From Maribacter sp. 1_MG-2023 (GTDB taxonomy: Bacteria > Bacteroidota > Bacteroidia > Flavobacteriales > Flavobacteriaceae), in contig NZ_JAUOPN010000004.1 of NCBI RefSeq assembly GCF_030547005.1, positions 186,001 to 250,000 of the forward strand: a stretch of DNA of 64,000 bases, read 5' to 3'. The notes below the pieces were generated by a model. That model was not told the origin of the DNA and ran no database searches. It saw only the letters and a list, made by a program, of their open reading frames with translations. Every line of letters starts with the position of its first letter. Position 1 is the stretch's first letter. The position numbers and the translations under genes were made by a program. Positions 1 to 8,587 of this stretch are shown piece after piece.

Positions 1-111
1 TATAGAAAACATACTTTACACAGATACTTTCTATACGTTAATCGATTTTACCCTCCTATTTAACAGCACTTTAGGTTAGATCTACCATATTGAAAGCAGA
101 ACAATAGAACA

Positions 112-249
112 ATGATTATGGAACAAGAACTAACTTCAGGAGTTAAAATACTCAATGGAATTCTTAAATTAATGGTAACCTGCTTGGTGATAATACTTTT
201 ATCGGTACCCTTGGCAGGAATTGCAGATTGGTTAAATCTAATTAAATAG
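112..249 (+). CDS. small single-span membrane protein (45 aa)
   Basis: This short ORF encodes 45 residues: a polar start rich in Glu and Gln, an amphipathic stretch, then a hydrophobic run (about residues 20-37, MVTCLVIILLSVPLAGIA) and a short tail ending in Lys. That is the layout of a single-span membrane microprotein. The start could also be the ATG two codons in. No Shine-Dalgarno is visible, as is normal in Bacteroidota. A second ORF of the same kind lies 235 bp downstream on the same strand, and a terminator follows that one. I do not recognise a family. It could be a chance ORF, but the clean helix and neighbour argue for a gene. Confidence 0.45.
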   Translation: MIMEQELTSGVKILNGILKLMVTCLVIILLSVPLAGIADWLNLIK

Positions 250-483
250 ATGCTACCATCACATTACCGGCAAATGCTACAATATGTAGTGAAAGTTTAT
301 AGCGTGTTGTATTTCAGATATCGACAAGATACCTTTTTCAAGGTTGAAATGCACATTTCAAAAACCTTAAACCACTAAAAAGTAGGATTATACAGCTAAT
401 CATGAGAATTTTACAACATTTTATATGGAATTGTTGCTTAATTCAGCTAACTTTAGTAATGTAACTTTAAAGTAGGTAATGTT

Positions 484-606
484 ATGAACAATTTATCATT
501 TAAAACCGGAGTAGAAACTTATCTATCCGTGCTCGTAATTGCAATGCATGCATTTTTAGCTGTAGTTGTAGTAGGAGCTTTTTTAGCCCTTTTGGGGATT
601 GTCTAA
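484..606 (+). CDS. small single-span membrane protein (40 aa)
   Basis: This ORF encodes 40 residues. A short polar start (MNNLSFKTGVETY) is followed by an almost uninterrupted hydrophobic segment of about 25 residues that runs to the C-terminus, which predicts one membrane helix. It lies downstream of another microprotein ORF and ends about 40 bp before a strong intrinsic terminator, so the two may share a transcript. The 234 bp between them shows no other convincing gene. No family is recognised and the role is unknown. Confidence 0.45.
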   Translation: MNNLSFKTGVETYLSVLVIAMHAFLAVVVVGAFLALLGIV

Positions 607-647
607 TCTTTTAAAACCAAACCCTTATTGAAAAAAAATTACTTTAT

Positions 648-679
648 AAAAAATGCCCCTTACTCAAGGGGCATTTTTT
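648..679 (+). terminator. intrinsic terminator after the two microprotein ORFs
   Basis: A 12-bp perfect stem (AAAAATGCCCCT pairing with AGGGGCATTTTT) with a 6-nt loop ends in a T-run. It lies 42 bp after the stop at 606 and supports real transcription of the small ORFs. Confidence 0.8.
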
Positions 680-740
680 ATATGATCAATTCATGTAATA
701 TTTAATCTTATAATTCTTCTAAAATTATTAAAGAAAAACA

Positions 741-774
741 AAAGGGCTGTTGATTTAGAAATCAACAGCCCTTT
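741..774 (-). terminator. intrinsic terminator of the GH16 gene
   Basis: A perfect 16-bp inverted repeat (AAAGGGCTGTTGATTT and its complement, 2-nt loop) lies 18 bp past the GH16 stop codon. Read on the minus strand it is followed by a T-rich tail. Confidence 0.85.
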
Positions 775-791
775 ATATAAACCAAATGTTA

Positions 792-2876
792 TTATTGATA
801 AACTCTTACATAATCTACTTCCATAGTATCTTCTGTAAAAGCCGCATCGATAGTACCACCTAGTGTACCGCCCATAGCGACATTCATTATTAAAAAGAAA
901 TCAGCATTGAATGGTGTTGTAGCATTGTTCACAAAACTGTTATGTACTAACTGATCATCTACAACAAACTTAATACTATCAGGCGTCCACTCTACAGTAT
1001 AATTATGAAACTCAGAAGTTGCATTTTCCACTGGCGTAGATCCTACTACGGCATTACCTGCAGAATTACCAGGATAATGTAATGCACTACTAATAGTATT
1101 GTTATTATTACCAACATGTTCCATAATATCTATCTCTCCAGCCGTAGGCCAACCAACTTCATCAAAATTAGCACCTAAAGCCCATAATGCAGGCCAAGTA
1201 CCACCAGCTGATGGAAGTTTAGCTCTTATCTCAACTCTACCGTAAGTAAACTCGAATAAGTTTTCAGATTTAATACGACCCGAAGTGATTCCGCCAGAAG
1301 GAGAAACACCAAAATCAAAAAACAAGACAACTCGGTCATAAGTACCAACAGGAACACCAGTGAAATCAAATGTTAGTGTTTCCCAGGCATTTGCAACAGT
1401 TGAATTTACACTTACCTCAACATTCTCATCAGCATTAGCTTGATTCTCAAGTTTCAAAATTATATTGGCTCCAGCTGCAGGCGACCATGTTTTTAAACTA
1501 ATACTAGGATATGCAACAAGATCAACCGGTGCAGACAAATCAAAGAAAGAACCTGCCCATGTCTCAGCACCTAAAGCTTTAGTAGATTCTGCAACATTAG
1601 CACTAGTATTCTCTCCCGTAGGATCCGGATTTGCAATAACTGCAGTACCAACACCACCAAAACCAGTAAAAACAGGGGCCGCACCTTCAAAATCTTCTAA
1701 AGTTTGCGTAGCACCACTTCCATCGACTAATGTCATTTCATCAAAATAGTGAACAGCTGCTTCTCCCTCACCAGCTATAGCGGTAATTTTTAAAACACCG
1801 TCTTCAACTTTAACGTTTTCAGCTGCATCTGTATATGTTTGAGCCTCACCATTACCCCAGCCACCTGCGCCAAGGTCATAACCCCAATTGGCAGCATTTG
1901 GTGCACCATCAACATCAAACTCATCTGACCAAACTAAATTGGTATAAATGGTTTCAAGACTTTCGTCTCCACCATCAACAGCAACATCAGAAGTAAATTT
2001 ATGATACCACGCTAAATCAGCATTCTCCGTATCATATGTTCTTACATATAAGAAATCCTCGCTTATAGATAGTATTTCATATACAGAAGAACCTACATAG
2101 TACCCCATGAAACCTCCATCAGAAAATGTCATTTGTATTCCAGTTGTCTCACCCTCTGGAACATTTCCTTCTACTTCAGAAAGCTGAACTGCTTTTTCAC
2201 CTGAAGTATCAAAATCATAACAAAAATCAATATCCTCACCTCCGCCAACAACAGCTTTATGACCTACATTAAAATATGTTTGACCTTTATTATCTAATGT
2301 GTAAACTAAACCGCCATTCGCATTTACTGAAAATGTAAGTTCATCATCACAAAGACAATCAGAATCTTCCGTTCCACATTTTTCAAATGCAGCAGCGGAA
2401 TACCATTTAGGATACCACCAATCGCCATCAATACCTTCTCTAGCAGGTCCAAGTCCTAAGTGACCCTGCTGAGATGCCGCTAAAAACCAAGTTTTTGAGC
2501 TATCGTTAGTTAAAAAAGTTACCGTTTCAGTATCGGTAAAAGCTAATGAAACAGAAACCTCTAAAGTCTCAGATATCTTTTTACCTTCAGATGAACCCGC
2601 AGTAATAGTTACAGTATATATATTATCACCTATTTCTTCATAGGTTTTTGAAGTTGCCCCAGAAGTTTCCAGAGCACTTGTGCCATCACCAAAATCATAA
2701 TGATAATAATTAGCATTTGTTGCTGATGCTGTAAAGTCGAATACACCTTCGCCCATGTTCTGAGCACTAACCGTAAGATTAGAAGGTGTAACCGATTCTG
2801 GAATATCAATGTCATCACCATCGCAGCTCATCATTACTGCAAATACCGACACCATGATGTACTTTAATTTTTTCAT
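792..2876 (-). CDS. GH16 family beta-glucanase (laminarinase-like) lipoprotein with PKD domain
   Basis: Surface lipoprotein likely to hydrolyse beta-1,3-glucan (laminarin). Residues 1-18 form a lipoprotein signal ending MMSC. A PKD domain follows (about 31-110, with YHYDFGDGTS). Residues 120-300 form a module of the type found in other Bacteroidota glycan enzymes (starting near KTWFLAASQQGHLGLGP). The GH16 domain starts near 311 (LVWSDEFD) and carries the catalytic motif EIDIME with nucleophile Glu581, Asp583 and acid/base Glu586. The GH16 fold is interrupted: after VLKITA (361-366) about 155 residues resembling a carbohydrate-binding beta-sandwich are inserted before the normal continuation at TSGRIKS (531). 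The gene lies downstream of a three-Y sensor regulator on the same strand, with a dyad between them. The family is certain; the exact substrate is inferred. Confidence 0.9.
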   Translation of the reverse strand: MKKLKYIMVSVFAVMMSCDGDDIDIPESVTPSNLTVSAQNMGEGVFDFTASATNANYYHYDFGDGTSALETSGATSKTYEEIGDNIYTVTITAGSSEGKKISETLEVSVSLAFTDTETVTFLTNDSSKTWFLAASQQGHLGLGPAREGIDGDWWYPKWYSAAAFEKCGTEDSDCLCDDELTFSVNANGGLVYTLDNKGQTYFNVGHKAVVGGGEDIDFCYDFDTSGEKAVQLSEVEGNVPEGETTGIQMTFSDGGFMGYYVGSSVYEILSISEDFLYVRTYDTENADLAWYHKFTSDVAVDGGDESLETIYTNLVWSDEFDVDGAPNAANWGYDLGAGGWGNGEAQTYTDAAENVKVEDGVLKITAIAGEGEAAVHYFDEMTLVDGSGATQTLEDFEGAAPVFTGFGGVGTAVIANPDPTGENTSANVAESTKALGAETWAGSFFDLSAPVDLVAYPSISLKTWSPAAGANIILKLENQANADENVEVSVNSTVANAWETLTFDFTGVPVGTYDRVVLFFDFGVSPSGGITSGRIKSENLFEFTYGRVEIRAKLPSAGGTWPALWALGANFDEVGWPTAGEIDIMEHVGNNNNTISSALHYPGNSAGNAVVGSTPVENATSEFHNYTVEWTPDSIKFVVDDQLVHNSFVNNATTPFNADFFLIMNVAMGGTLGGTIDAAFTEDTMEVDYVRVYQ

Positions 2877-2955
2877 AGTTAATTTTTTGAGTTAATTATT
2901 TGATTTACAATTTATCTAAACATACCACCAACTAACTATGTAGTGTTATAATACA

Positions 2956-2991
2956 GATAATCGCTTATGCAATTTACATTAAGCAATTATC
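2956..2991. promoter_or_regulatory. 12-bp inverted repeat, candidate operator of the GH16 gene
   Basis: GATAATCGCTTA (2956-2967) and TAAGCAATTATC (2980-2991) form an inverted repeat with one mismatch and a 12-bp spacer, 80-115 bp upstream of the GH16 start. The half-sites are one helical turn or so apart, as expected for a dimeric HTH regulator. The gene just upstream encodes a LuxR-type HTH sensor, so it is the obvious candidate to bind here; that link is inferred. Confidence 0.5.
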
Positions 2992-3176
2992 GAATTGTAA
3001 ATTTTTACCCCTACAAAAAACATACAATATAAAATTAATAGTAAAAAATAGAGATTATGATAATAAAAAGCAGTGAATTATCCACTTGGAAGCGGAAATA
3101 AAATACCTAGTACAATTATTATAAATAAGACAATGTTGTGGTAATGTTGTGGTAGTTTAAAGTTTTGTAGGGGAGA

Positions 3177-5981
3177 TTATAAACTGATGATATAGTCTGT
3201 TAAACCAGTTTCACGTGGAAGATTCATTTTTTTACGCAGGCGGTATCGTTTCACCTCAACACTTCTGACCGATATATTCAAAAGAGGTGCAATTTCTTTA
3301 GAAGACAGGTTTAGTCTTAAGTATGCGCACAACCTTAAATCATTAGCAGATAGCTCAGAATGCTTCTCTTTCACCTTTTTCAAGAAATCTTTATCTGCAT
3401 TATTAAATGCACTTTCAAAAAATTTCCAATCATCTTCATTATTAATATTTCTATCAATAGTTTTAATAACAGATTTCACCTTTGGGTTATCAGTGCTACT
3501 TTTCAATTGATCTTTAATAGAGCTTAAAAACTCATTCTTCTTAATAATACTCATTGTAGATATTGCCAACTCTCTATTCTTACTGTCAACAAGCTCTTGT
3601 AATTGATCATTTTTTATTTGAACTATCTTCTTCTGGTTTTTTAATTTCTTACGTTTTATTCGTTTGTTATTAGCTTTTATAAGTTGATTTTGCTGTTTTT
3701 TGTAATAGTTCTTATAATTTCTGTGAATTAGAAAAGAGATAAAAGCTGCTAGTATGACATAACATAAAATAGCCCAATATGACACATACCACGGTCTTAG
3801 AATTTTAAAGCTATAACCAACTGTATTAATTGACATGCTATTACCCACTTTGGCCCTCACCTTAAATTCATAAGACCCATACGGTAGATTATCAAAGGAA
3901 GTATTGGGCATAAGTGACCAAGCACTCCATTCTTCATTTAAACCTTTTAATTTGTTTTGATAATACACCTCTGTATATCTGTCAAACTCTGTCACATTAT
4001 AACTAAAACTTACGTTATTTTCTGAATACTCTAACTCTTCATTGTCTTGAAGAGAAATATCAATTTTAGGGACCTCATTAGACCTTCCAGAAACAGAATT
4101 TATCATTATTTGATAATCACTCTGCTTAACTTCACTTAAATCTAAAGTGACATAACCGTTAGAAATACCTATCAAATAAAGATCTTTTTCTATATGCACA
4201 ATAGATTCAAAACCTAAGATTCCCATACTACGCCTAAAAAAATTTGGAATTGAAATTTTAACCGTTTGTGGTTCTTTGCTTAAATATCCATTAGAAACAG
4301 TTATTATATTATCATTCGTAAAACCCCATAACCTTTCGAAATTGTTAGTCGACTGAATTATCCCGATTATACGCTCATCAGCATTAAAAAATTTACTTGT
4401 AAGTACTGAATCTATTAAAAATTCATGTTGATTTATATTGTATTTAAAAACACCGTTAATAGTACTATAAAGAATATCACCTTTATATCTAACCAAGCTA
4501 GAACCATTACCTTTAGATTCCCTACTGTCTAGTTTTACAACCTTCTTATATTCGGGGTTAATTTGCAAGTCAAAAATACCTTTATAATCATGATTAACCA
4601 GTAAATGATTTTCTCCTACGAACTCAAAAAATCTACTGGAACTATCAAAACCCTCAATAGTATTACGATACTTCCATTTATCATCTATTTGCTCAAGTAC
4701 ACTTAAACCCTTATAATTACCTTGAATAAGCAATTTTTGTTTATTTTCTATACTTTGAATATCCCATGTACCTGAAACTTCTGAAATTTTCGTCGCAATA
4801 TCATCCGTTATAACAAAAGTTCCATTGTGATGACCACAAAATAATGTACCATTAATTTCTTTTAGCAACCAAACTTGACCTTGGGTACCTTCAATAAGTT
4901 TAAAATCATTTATTTCTTTATGATTTTTATAAAACAATCCTTGATTTGTACCTAAATATAAAAAATTGCCTTTTTTCCTAGCAGTATAAACAACACCTAA
5001 AGCCCCTACATGGTCAATATATTCTTTAAAGGGTGAGTCTAAATTGATAACGCTAACTCCATTATCCAACCCAAGCCACAGGTTATTATCTTTATCTTGA
5101 AATAACGACAATACTGTATTATTGTTAAGACCTTTTTCTTGATTAATTTGTTTTATAATATTACCATTTACATCTAATTGAAATATACCTTTTGAGATTG
5201 TACCCAAGACATAAGACCCATCATTTAAACGTAAAGCACTATATATCTTACTCAGATATAAATCTGTCTCTACAGGCAATTTCCATTCAACTAGAACATT
5301 ATTTTCTAGATAAAAGAATTCTGCCTGTTCTGTAATGATTAGTATTCTATTATCTACCAGAAATGCACCAACTATATTAGTCTGCTTAAGAATTAAGTCA
5401 TCAGACACTAAAATAGGCTCTCCATTTTCTAATGTAAATAAGCCTTCACCCATCTTTTGAAAAAATATTTTATTACCTAATTCAAATATTTTAGGGCTAT
5501 TACTTTTGGCATCCAAAATTTCAAATGTTGCCTTATTAATATTGTAGATATAAATTCTATCTAATGATTGAAACAAAACCCAGTCTTTGAAATGCGATAT
5601 ATTCCAAAAATCTTCATCTTCAATAAGCGGTATTTTCAACTGGTCAGAAATAGAAGTGTAGATCAAAACGCCAAATTGATTGCGTACCCAATACCCAAAT
5701 TGCATATAACTGCCTGTAAACACCTTTTCATCTAAAACCATAACAGATTTTACGGGAGTGCCATAAGGTACTTGGTACAAGTTCCAGGTATTTCCATTAA
5801 ACTCTAACAATCCATTATTGTTTGCAACATACATTGTCTGGTCATTAGATTGGGCAATAGACCAGTTCTGGTTACCAGCATTATATTCAATAGGAGTGTA
5901 ATTTTGAATTGGCGGAAGCTCTTGACCCAAGACACACATGGCAAAAAGAAAAATCAAACTATATAAAGATTTCAATATCAT
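3177..5981 (-). CDS. membrane-spanning sensor regulator: beta-propeller, three-Y domain, LuxR-type HTH
   Basis: One-component regulator of the Bacteroidota glycan type. A signal peptide (about residues 1-19, ending near CVLGQ) is followed by a large periplasmic beta-propeller with repeats such as DKDNNLWLGLDNGVS, a Y_Y_Y immunoglobulin-like domain (about 640-728), one membrane helix (about 733-755), a basic coiled coil (about 758-815) and a C-terminal LuxR-type HTH (about 877-920, with LSSKEIAPLLNIS and SVEVKRYRLRKK). There is no histidine kinase or receiver domain, so unlike hybrid two-component systems the signal must pass straight from the periplasm to the DNA-binding domain. It lies 300 bp upstream of the GH16 gene on the same strand and probably controls it in response to a glucan fragment (inferred). 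Confidence 0.85.
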   Translation of the reverse strand: MILKSLYSLIFLFAMCVLGQELPPIQNYTPIEYNAGNQNWSIAQSNDQTMYVANNNGLLEFNGNTWNLYQVPYGTPVKSVMVLDEKVFTGSYMQFGYWVRNQFGVLIYTSISDQLKIPLIEDEDFWNISHFKDWVLFQSLDRIYIYNINKATFEILDAKSNSPKIFELGNKIFFQKMGEGLFTLENGEPILVSDDLILKQTNIVGAFLVDNRILIITEQAEFFYLENNVLVEWKLPVETDLYLSKIYSALRLNDGSYVLGTISKGIFQLDVNGNIIKQINQEKGLNNNTVLSLFQDKDNNLWLGLDNGVSVINLDSPFKEYIDHVGALGVVYTARKKGNFLYLGTNQGLFYKNHKEINDFKLIEGTQGQVWLLKEINGTLFCGHHNGTFVITDDIATKISEVSGTWDIQSIENKQKLLIQGNYKGLSVLEQIDDKWKYRNTIEGFDSSSRFFEFVGENHLLVNHDYKGIFDLQINPEYKKVVKLDSRESKGNGSSLVRYKGDILYSTINGVFKYNINQHEFLIDSVLTSKFFNADERIIGIIQSTNNFERLWGFTNDNIITVSNGYLSKEPQTVKISIPNFFRRSMGILGFESIVHIEKDLYLIGISNGYVTLDLSEVKQSDYQIMINSVSGRSNEVPKIDISLQDNEELEYSENNVSFSYNVTEFDRYTEVYYQNKLKGLNEEWSAWSLMPNTSFDNLPYGSYEFKVRAKVGNSMSINTVGYSFKILRPWYVSYWAILCYVILAAFISFLIHRNYKNYYKKQQNQLIKANNKRIKRKKLKNQKKIVQIKNDQLQELVDSKNRELAISTMSIIKKNEFLSSIKDQLKSSTDNPKVKSVIKTIDRNINNEDDWKFFESAFNNADKDFLKKVKEKHSELSANDLRLCAYLRLNLSSKEIAPLLNISVRSVEVKRYRLRKKMNLPRETGLTDYIISL

Positions 5982-6381
5982 TTAAGCGAAAATCAAAATT
6001 TATTGCATTTAAATATAAGGTATTTATAACGAGAGAAGAACTGAAAACCGCTGTATATTGAATTAAAAAAAACATGAAAATATGACTTGCTAGGTTTTTT
6101 TAATTCATAAAACTAAGTATTGAGAAAGTCTAAAATACATCCATTCAAAATAATATTTAACAATCTAATATTTATAGTCATTTTTTATTTACCTCGGTCT
6201 TGATCTTGATAGAAATAGTAATTGAATTTTCCGTTTAAAAACAAATAGAATACCGCTGATGTTAATTTTAACAAAGTATTATTTTTAAATAATCTAAATA
6301 CATACTACTGAAAAACAGCTATTTAAATTGCTTCTAAAGTTCTTTGAACCTAATTTTAAATTGAATCTAAAAAAGAAGATT
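5982..6381. other. AT-rich intergenic region with a long imperfect hairpin
   Basis: No gene is seen in these 400 bp, which separate divergent genes. GAATTAAAAAAAAC (6060-6073) and GTTTTTTTAATTC (6094-6106) can form a 12-13 bp stem around a 20-nt loop. No promoter of the TTG/TAnnTTTG type stands out on either strand. Confidence 0.5.
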
Positions 6382-6630
6382 ATGTCGATAAGATTAGGGA
6401 ATAGTTGCGTTAACTGTGATAACTTAGTAGAAGGGAATACTTGTAAAGTTCATGGTGTAAAAGTTGGAAATAGCTATACGTGTGATAGTTTTGAAATGAA
6501 AGCCGCTTTGAAGGACGATACTAATTGTGTAACCTGTATAAGATTTGAGTCAAGCGATTGTGCTAACCCACAAAAAGCTGCCCCAGGTATGTCCTGTAGC
6601 CATTGGGCACCACAAAACGCTACAGCTTAA
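6382..6630 (+). CDS. small cysteine-rich protein with two four-Cys repeats, probably metal-binding
   Basis: The reading frame is open from 6328, but the ATG at 6382 gives a clean 82-residue protein starting MSIRLGNSC. It holds two tandem four-cysteine units: C9-x2-C12-x8-C21-x12-C34 and C49-x2-C52-x7-C60-x11-C72. Such knuckles usually bind zinc or iron or form disulfides. There is no signal peptide, which favours a cytosolic metal site. It stands alone, followed by a strong terminator shared with the convergent gene. I do not recognise a named family. Confidence 0.7.
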   Translation: MSIRLGNSCVNCDNLVEGNTCKVHGVKVGNSYTCDSFEMKAALKDDTNCVTCIRFESSDCANPQKAAPGMSCSHWAPQNATA

Positions 6631-6654
6631 TAAATTTTAAAATTTCGTGCTAAA

Positions 6655-6681
6655 AAAGGGTCAGCTTTTGGCTGACCCTTT
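6655..6681. terminator. bidirectional terminator
   Basis: The 11-bp perfect stem AAAGGGTCAGC / GCTGACCCTTT with a 5-nt loop lies between convergent genes. A-tracts and T-tracts on both sides allow it to work in both directions. Confidence 0.75.
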
Positions 6682-6701
6682 AATAATCTATAACTAATAC
6701 T

Positions 6702-6983
6702 CTATTTCACTTCAACACCTTTCCAAAAAGCAACATAACCTTTAATACCTTTTGCTAATTCAGAAACTTCTGGATAATACCATGCCGCATCTTTATTTAC
6801 TTCACCGTCTACTTCTAGATCGTAATAAGATGCAATGCCTTTCCAAGGGCACATACTATGAGTTTCTGTACTTTTAAAAAACTCTTTTTTAATATCGTTC
6901 GGCGGAAAATAATGATTTCCTTCAATTACAACAGTTGCATCACTTTCTGCAATCACCTTATTATTCCAAATTGCTTGTATCAT
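6702..6983 (-). CDS. DUF427 domain protein
   Basis: A 93-residue protein matching the DUF427 family along its full length: it starts MIQAIWNNKVIAES, then the YFPPNDIKKEFF segment, the SMCPWKGIASYYDL core with the conserved Cys-Pro-Trp-Lys-Gly, and the DAAWYYPEVSELAKGIKGYVAF end. The biochemical role of the family is not established. It lies 21 bp after the hydrolase/OsmC gene on the same strand, so the two probably form an operon, which may point to an oxidative or detoxification role (inferred). Confidence 0.85.
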   Translation of the reverse strand: MIQAIWNNKVIAESDATVVIEGNHYFPPNDIKKEFFKSTETHSMCPWKGIASYYDLEVDGEVNKDAAWYYPEVSELAKGIKGYVAFWKGVEVK

Positions 6984-7004
6984 AGTTTTAATTCTTAAAT
7001 CATA

Positions 7005-8213
7005 TTATTTTAATTCTGTCATAATCAAAGCGCCTTTAGAAAGCGTTTTATGTACAGGACATTTATCTGCTATTTCTAACAACCTTTGTCGTTGCCTTTC
7101 ATCTAAATTTCCGAATATTTCTATTTCTCTTTTAAAAGTATCAATTTTTTTTCCTTCAGAAGAAACATTTTCTGAATCTGGCGCATGATCTTTGCCATGA
7201 TCTACATGCACAATTAACTTTTGTAAATCCCATTTTTTACGGGTCGCATACATTCTTAAGGTCATTGCCGTACAAGCTCCTAAACCAGAAGCCAAATAGT
7301 CATAGGGTGATGGTCCAAAATCATTACCTCCAAAATCTATTGGCTCATCAGCTATTAACAAATGATTACCCGAAACAATTTCAGAGGTAAACCCTTCATT
7401 ACCGATACTTACTGCCACTTGATGAGAAGTTTTTAAAATATCTTTCTTCGGAATATTTAAATAACGTTCTGCCCAACCAGATATTACATTACCAACATAA
7501 GTAGAATCTGCACTATTCATTAATAAATGGTCTGCCTTATCAATTGATACAAAACTTTTTGGGTGATGCGCATAGCTGTATAATTCTTTCGCATTTTCAA
7601 TACCTACTATGGTATCTTGTGGCGAATGAATAACCAAAAAAGGTTTTCCCATGTTCTTAAGCACAGACTCCATAGGTTTTGACTCAATATCATCTATAAA
7701 ATCTTTATTAATGGTAAAATCTCTACCACCAATATTCACCTTTGCTTTTCCGTTCGCATTAATCTCCGCTACACTTGATTTGAATAAATGCTGCACATGC
7801 GAAGGAGAAGATGGCGCCCCAACAGTTGCTACAGCCAATACCGATTCTAATTGCGAAGCGGCAAAAATTACTGCGGCACCACCTAATGAATGCCCCACCA
7901 ACAAAGAAGGAGCCTTATAATTATCTTCCAAAAATTTAGCTGCCTGTATTAGATCAGAAACATTAGATGAAAAATTGGTTTCTTCAAAATCACCTTCACT
8001 ATCACCTAAACCCGTAAAATCAAAGCGTAGTACCGCAATACCTTTATTTACTAATGCCCTTGAAATATTACGAACTGCAGAAAAGTTTTTATTACAGGTA
8101 AAACAATGCGCAAAAATTGCATAACTGTGCGCTTCTTGATTAGAAGGTAACTCTAAACGTGCCGCCAATTGTTTGCTTTGAGAATTTGTGAACGATACTT
8201 TTTCGAAGCCCAT
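7005..8213 (-). CDS. bifunctional alpha/beta hydrolase / OsmC family protein
   Basis: Two enzymes in one 402-residue chain. The N-terminal alpha/beta hydrolase (about 1-255) has the nucleophile elbow GHSLGG (Ser109) with candidate Asp200 (HSPQD) and His229 (ADHLL). The C-terminal OsmC domain (about 262-402) carries the two peroxidatic cysteines, Cys314 (LGACTAMTLRMYA) and Cys385 (DKCPVHKTL), expected of an organic hydroperoxide reductase. This fusion is known in many bacteria; the substrate link between the halves is not clear. There is no signal peptide, so it is cytosolic. It precedes the DUF427 gene by 21 bp. Confidence 0.92.
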   Translation of the reverse strand: MGFEKVSFTNSQSKQLAARLELPSNQEAHSYAIFAHCFTCNKNFSAVRNISRALVNKGIAVLRFDFTGLGDSEGDFEETNFSSNVSDLIQAAKFLEDNYKAPSLLVGHSLGGAAVIFAASQLESVLAVATVGAPSSPSHVQHLFKSSVAEINANGKAKVNIGGRDFTINKDFIDDIESKPMESVLKNMGKPFLVIHSPQDTIVGIENAKELYSYAHHPKSFVSIDKADHLLMNSADSTYVGNVISGWAERYLNIPKKDILKTSHQVAVSIGNEGFTSEIVSGNHLLIADEPIDFGGNDFGPSPYDYLASGLGACTAMTLRMYATRKKWDLQKLIVHVDHGKDHAPDSENVSSEGKKIDTFKREIEIFGNLDERQRQRLLEIADKCPVHKTLSKGALIMTELK

Positions 8214-8347
8214 ATTATATTATTTCTATACTGTTAGCATTACCATTGCATTAGAAGTAAATAATAATGAAAACTTACAAGGGTAAGAAATAATGGGCGT
8301 GATATTTAGTAAAGTCAAGGGTTGATTAAATCTAGCGCATAAAAAAA

Positions 8348-8367
8348 CCTCTTGATTTCTCAAGAGG
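8348..8367 (-). terminator. terminator of the tRNA-Leu transcript
   Basis: CCTCTTGA (8348-8355) pairs with TCAAGAGG (8360-8367) around a 4-nt loop. Read on the minus strand it ends in seven Ts, about 10 bp after the tRNA. Confidence 0.75.
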
Positions 8368-8377
8368 CTTCTCGTTG

Positions 8378-8459
8378 TACAGGCGGAGAGACTCGAACTC
8401 TCACACCGCAAGGCACTAGATCCTAAGTCTAGCGTGTCTACCAATTCCACCACGCCTGC
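8378..8459 (-). tRNA. tRNA-Leu (anticodon TAG)
   Basis: Read on the minus strand, acceptor GCAGGCG pairs with CGCCTGT (first pair G-U) and is followed by discriminator A. The D-arm region is GTGGAATTGGTAGAC. The anticodon stem CTAGA/TCTAG encloses loop CTTAGGA, giving anticodon TAG. The T loop is GTTCGAGTC. The extended variable arm (GTGCCTTGCGGTGT) is typical of tRNA-Leu. The CCA end is not encoded. An ORF that overlaps it is spurious. Confidence 0.95.
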
Positions 8460-8496
8460 ATACTTTCCTAAATCACGATATGTGATTATCGGGGTG

Positions 8497-8504
8497 CAAA
8501 TATA
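8497..8504 (-). promoter_or_regulatory. minus-7 promoter element of tRNA-Leu
   Basis: On the minus strand TATATTTG matches the Bacteroidota -7 box TAnnTTTG exactly and is preceded by a T-rich TTTTTTGC stretch. It lies about 40 bp upstream of the tRNA. The leader contains a small dyad (AATCAC/GTGATT, 8471-8487). Confidence 0.6.
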
Positions 8505-8587
8505 ACGCAAAAAATCAATTCTCTAAATTTTAGCTATTTAAAAATTACGCTTTTTGTACTTTTATCGAAAGTCATATAAAATAGTAC

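Noticed and set aside
1465-1749. Plus-strand ORF of 94 codons inside the GH16 gene
   Set aside because: Antisense shadow of the inserted module; low-complexity Ala/Pro/Ser composition without domain features.
8226-8510. 94-codon minus-strand ORF over the tRNA-Leu
   Set aside because: Its core (VVELVDTLDLGSSALRC) is the well-known false translation of a tRNA gene.
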